From Symbiodinium natans (taxonomy: Eukaryota; Sar; Dinophyceae; Suessiales; Symbiodiniaceae): DNA of 64,000 nt. Under the pieces are notes generated by a model. The model was not told where the DNA came from. It did no database searches and worked only from the letters and a program-made list of their open reading frames with translations. The position numbers and the translations under genes are program-made. The stretch covers positions 243,826-307,825 of the forward strand of contig CAJNDS010002715.1 of the NCBI GenBank assembly GCA_905221605.1, in the 5' to 3' direction. Shown piece by piece: positions 60,681 to 64,000 of the stretch (positions are counted from its first letter, which is position 1; each line of letters begins with the position of its first letter).

Positions 60681-63600
60681 ACCCAGCTTCACAGCACCCT
60701 AGTTCCTCAGCAAGGAATTCGGGAATTAGGCACCTTACATCCCTCTATACACCCTAGTCTTCGGGATGCCCCAGTCCCTGGCCAGTCACCGAGTCTAATG
60801 ACTAAATCGCAAGCACCCAAACTTTGCGAGCAGCTGGGAGCTGCAGCTCGGGCCAGCGCCACAGGAGATAGCCTGCCGCTTGTCAGAGTGTATGAGATTT
60901 TCAGGATATTTCCGGGGGAATTCGCAGATGCTTCTGCATGAGCCTGCTGCGATGGTGAGTGGGGTTCTGGCTGGGGCTCCGGGTTGTTTGACCCCCAACT
61001 AGGACCCCAAGCAGCTTCGCAGTGACCGGTGTCCTTTCCTAGACCTTCTTCTTCTTATGACGAAGATGATGGTGGTGATGAGATCAAGCGGGGGGGGGAA
61101 GGAGAACTTGGCCCATGTATTGCATGGAGCAATCCCTCAATATATCCGACCTTCATTAAGGGTTGAAATAAGAAGGAAAGGTGAGCTGCTGAAGAGAAAG
61201 CTTTCGTGATTTAGGCTTTGCTGGCTTGGGCCAACCAAGAAACCTAAGGAAGTGCCAAGGTGCGGATAGAAGAAAGCTCCTCTCTGGTTCTGATGGGGGC
61301 TGGTAGCGCAGGACGCAGCCCACCTACGGCACTGTCACTCTGTAGCTTCCCCCCGCGGGAACTCTGCAACCAACGAGTGGATAAACTATACAACGTCGGA
61401 ATGCACAACTCGAAGGTGCAGATCAACGGACAAAGCCTGGCCCTCAAAACCTCTTGATCGCCGACGGCGTTGACTTCAACATGCCCCCACCCCTCAGTTT
61501 CGCGCCAAGTCCTGCCTTGCCCGGTGTGGAATTCAGCAGCTGCCCCAGAGACATGCTCAATCGCCGTCCGGGTGCAAGCACGGTCATGCTGCCTGCCATC
61601 TGACCTTCAATTTTCAGTTGATGGATAACAGAATGTGTCTTAAGGGGGTGCTCCAAGGCTCTTACTCAAGGCTTTCGGAAAATGATGGGAAGGGCTGCTG
61701 GAGCCCAAGAGCCCAGAGCAGTGTCCATAGAGCAGGGGTACCAACAAACCAATTTTTCAAATGGCCACTGGGCTTCTGGCCGGACATCTCGATCTCCATC
61801 ATCCCGCGAACCAGCCCATCATGCCCGTCTCCTGGGCCCTCTGCGAGAGTTGCGAGGACCTCTGGAACAGGAATTGGGATGCCGCATGTATGTCGTCCAT
61901 GCCCTCCACCGAACTCCGAAGTACCTATCGCAAAGCTTCCCCAAATCACCAGCTCTGCCGTGTTGGTCCTTGTCGGCGGCCGCCACCACGACCTCGTCGG
62001 GTAGCCTGAGCTGGCGCCCAGCAGACACAAGGGCCCTTGCATGCCCGCCTCGTTCATCTGCATACCAGAGATACCTACTAACAAAAGTGCACCAAAGACA
62101 CCCCGAAGCGACTGCTTAAGGATTTTTTTTGGCCGAACGAGGCGAGGAAGTTTTCACTATGTCAGGCCATGCGCTTCCCGCAACCAGATACTCGAATTTC
62201 AAAACGCAAGCCAAGCGGCCTCGACTGCAGCGCCACTAGGCGGACCACCAACTCCAGCTGTCGCGTCGTGAACTTGCCGGGAAGCAGAACCTGAGCGGAG
62301 GCATCCGTAGGATCTTCGAAGTGAAACAGGCACAGGCCCAAACCCAGACCTGGACTGTCTGAAAGTTACTCGGCAGGTATGCACGAGCAGCCCAAACAAT
62401 GCTCCTGCATGTCTCACGGTCTTACCGTGCCGTTGGTCTGGACCCTCCTCTGAGTCACAGCCAAGGGACGAAGAGGATGCTACGTTTGGGTGCCAGCGCG
62501 AAGGGTAACTCGTTCTTGGGTGGCAGCGAGCCCCGACACGACTTGAAAGATGGGTTCAGCCTTCGGGCACCACCTGCAGAGCCCAGTGTGGAATCCAGGA
62601 CTTTTGCAGCCACGCCCTTGGCGAGAATGTGGGCGACCAATGCCCCTGGATGCTCAGAACATGCGTGGAGTTCTTGCAGCACGCGGGAGTCCAGGAAGCT
62701 CCTCTGAAAAAGAAAGCCCCAGTCGAGAAGGGGCCAAGGTTCCGGGCCTTGGCTATGGATTCAACTGAAAAAAAAGCCCTGGTGGCTACTACTTACTAGC
62801 AGCTACTCGCAGCAAGAGTAGGAAAGACTTGCTTGAGAATCTGGCCGACGCTTATCCACCTGAGAATGCTTCTTAGCACCAACATGCCTCTCAAAGTCAC
62901 CCTAAAGCATGGTGTCCTCAAGAACGAAACGACTGGTCAACCTCCACAACCCATCATGCTGACCCACCCTCCATTGCGCCTGCTCCTCCCCAAAATCCCA
63001 AGTACATGCACCTCAGGCCTCCTCCATGCAACCTATAGATAAACGATACCTGAGAAATTCGGCGCCCCAAATCAACCCGACACTCCCCATGAAGCCTAAC
63101 ATCCAGAGTCCCAAGAAGCCCAAAGCAGCCCGACTCGCCACGGCAGCTGCACCCCAAAGATGAAAAGCCTCCACCAGAAGAATGGGCTTGAAAAAAAAGA
63201 AACATGCTTTGGATAATACTCTGACGAGGCTGCCACCAAGAAGACGTGGACTTAGTGCAGGGCCCTCTTCCGGCCCGCTCTGTTAATGAAAGGTTGCGAC
63301 CCTCCACATCCCGAATCCCAAATCCATTATAGAAAAACGCCCCCAACATTCCAGGCCTTTAAAAGCTCGCGGACCAAGTTCACCCCGTGACCTTGGACAC
63401 CCTCTTGCTTGGTTTCCAAGGATTTTACATGGTGCTTGAATCGAGACTTTCAGGTTCGCTGTGGGTCCCTAAATGTTGGAAGCAAAAGTTGGAAACCCTG
63501 ACTTTCATCAGGCTGGACTTGAAAGAGAATCAGCACCGAACATGTCACGTAGCAGGGTATGTCGGGGTTGCAATCCGATAGTTGTGGTTTGGTTCGATGC

Positions 63601-64000
63601 CGGGGATATCACTGCCCAATCAATCGTGCATTCCGAGCCACGACGTGCCCCACCTATCCTTGGATTGCCGGTCGTGTGATGAGTTGCGGACCACCTTCCA
63701 GCCCTCATGGCTTTGCAATTTCAGGAACGGACGCCACCGAAAGCCGGTTTGTGCCAAGAGGAAGGACAGCAAGCACAACAAGAACCGCATGTCCTTGGGG
63801 CAAGCCGTGGATCAAGATGAGCGTGGTGGGCCGAAGCTCGCGACGCAGCAGCATCTCCCAAAGCTGTGGAGCCTGGGGAGCAGAGTTTCAGAAAACGTGA
63901 ATCGCATTCCGCGGGAAGCGCCATGCAGCTCTACACTGTTTAACTGTTGACCTCTTAGCGGCTTCTGTTGTCCTTTCTCCGAAGCCGCAGCACCGCCAAC
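60681..64000. other. Right host flank, no recognisable gene
   Basis: Returns to host-like mixed composition. Short overlapping frames occur on both strands, the longest near 61662-62119, with no domain I recognise. A G run lies near 61090-61098 and short GAT/GGT repeats near 61060-61080. Confidence 0.45.

Noticed and set aside
61662-62119. Overlapping frames of about 140 codons on both strands
   Set aside because: No recognisable motif, composition like the surrounding noncoding DNA.

Overview
The window reads as nuclear DNA of a dinoflagellate, probably a Symbiodiniaceae-like alga (inference). Direct support is the 3' part of the dinoflagellate spliced leader copied into genomic DNA just upstream of a LINE (22061-22074, minus) and in shorter form at 23886-23895 and 33279-33290. 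The host DNA is gene-poor and full of microsatellites, homopolymer tracts and degenerate CCCTAAA-like sequence, and its recognisable genes are few and mostly intronless.

Host part, 1-41019: no gene is visible from 1 to about 17.6 kb, only foldback, tandem and simple repeats. A LINE retrotransposon lies on the minus strand (17674-22074). Its ORF1 and its endonuclease/reverse transcriptase ORF2 share one frame and are separated by a single UGA. Then, all on the minus strand, come a secreted ADP-ribosylglycohydrolase/J1-crystallin-like gene (22720-23850), exon-like pieces of a voltage-gated cation channel (about 25066-26000), and a DHHC-family palmitoyltransferase with a DHYC motif and few zinc cysteines (28091-29173).

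Integrated virus-like element, 41025-60675: a 19.65-kb Polinton-like virus (PLV/Maverick type) with 292-bp terminal inverted repeats that start AG and end CT, flanked by a 5-bp target duplication (ttcac). It encodes an RVE-family integrase, a protein-primed family B DNA polymerase running into an SF1 helicase, a double-jelly-roll major capsid protein, a penton-like minor capsid protein, an A32/FtsK-type packaging ATPase, a GXSXG lipase-like protein, a fibre with a C-terminal S74 chaperone domain, and about ten small unknown proteins, several with zinc-knuckle cysteines. Gene ends are often marked by strong AT-rich hairpins. The body is AT-rich and intronless. The leftmost 2.6 kb is more GC-rich and carries a Crinkler/RHS-like P-loop plus nuclease gene with two inferred spliceosomal introns, so it looks like host-derived cargo.

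The polymerase-helicase gene is interrupted by a frameshift at a (TA)5 tract and the fibre gene by an in-frame TAG inside a repeat. Together with about eleven differences between the two terminal repeats, this suggests a resident, decaying provirus, unless either break is recoded or an assembly error. The right host flank (60681-64000) shows no recognisable gene.
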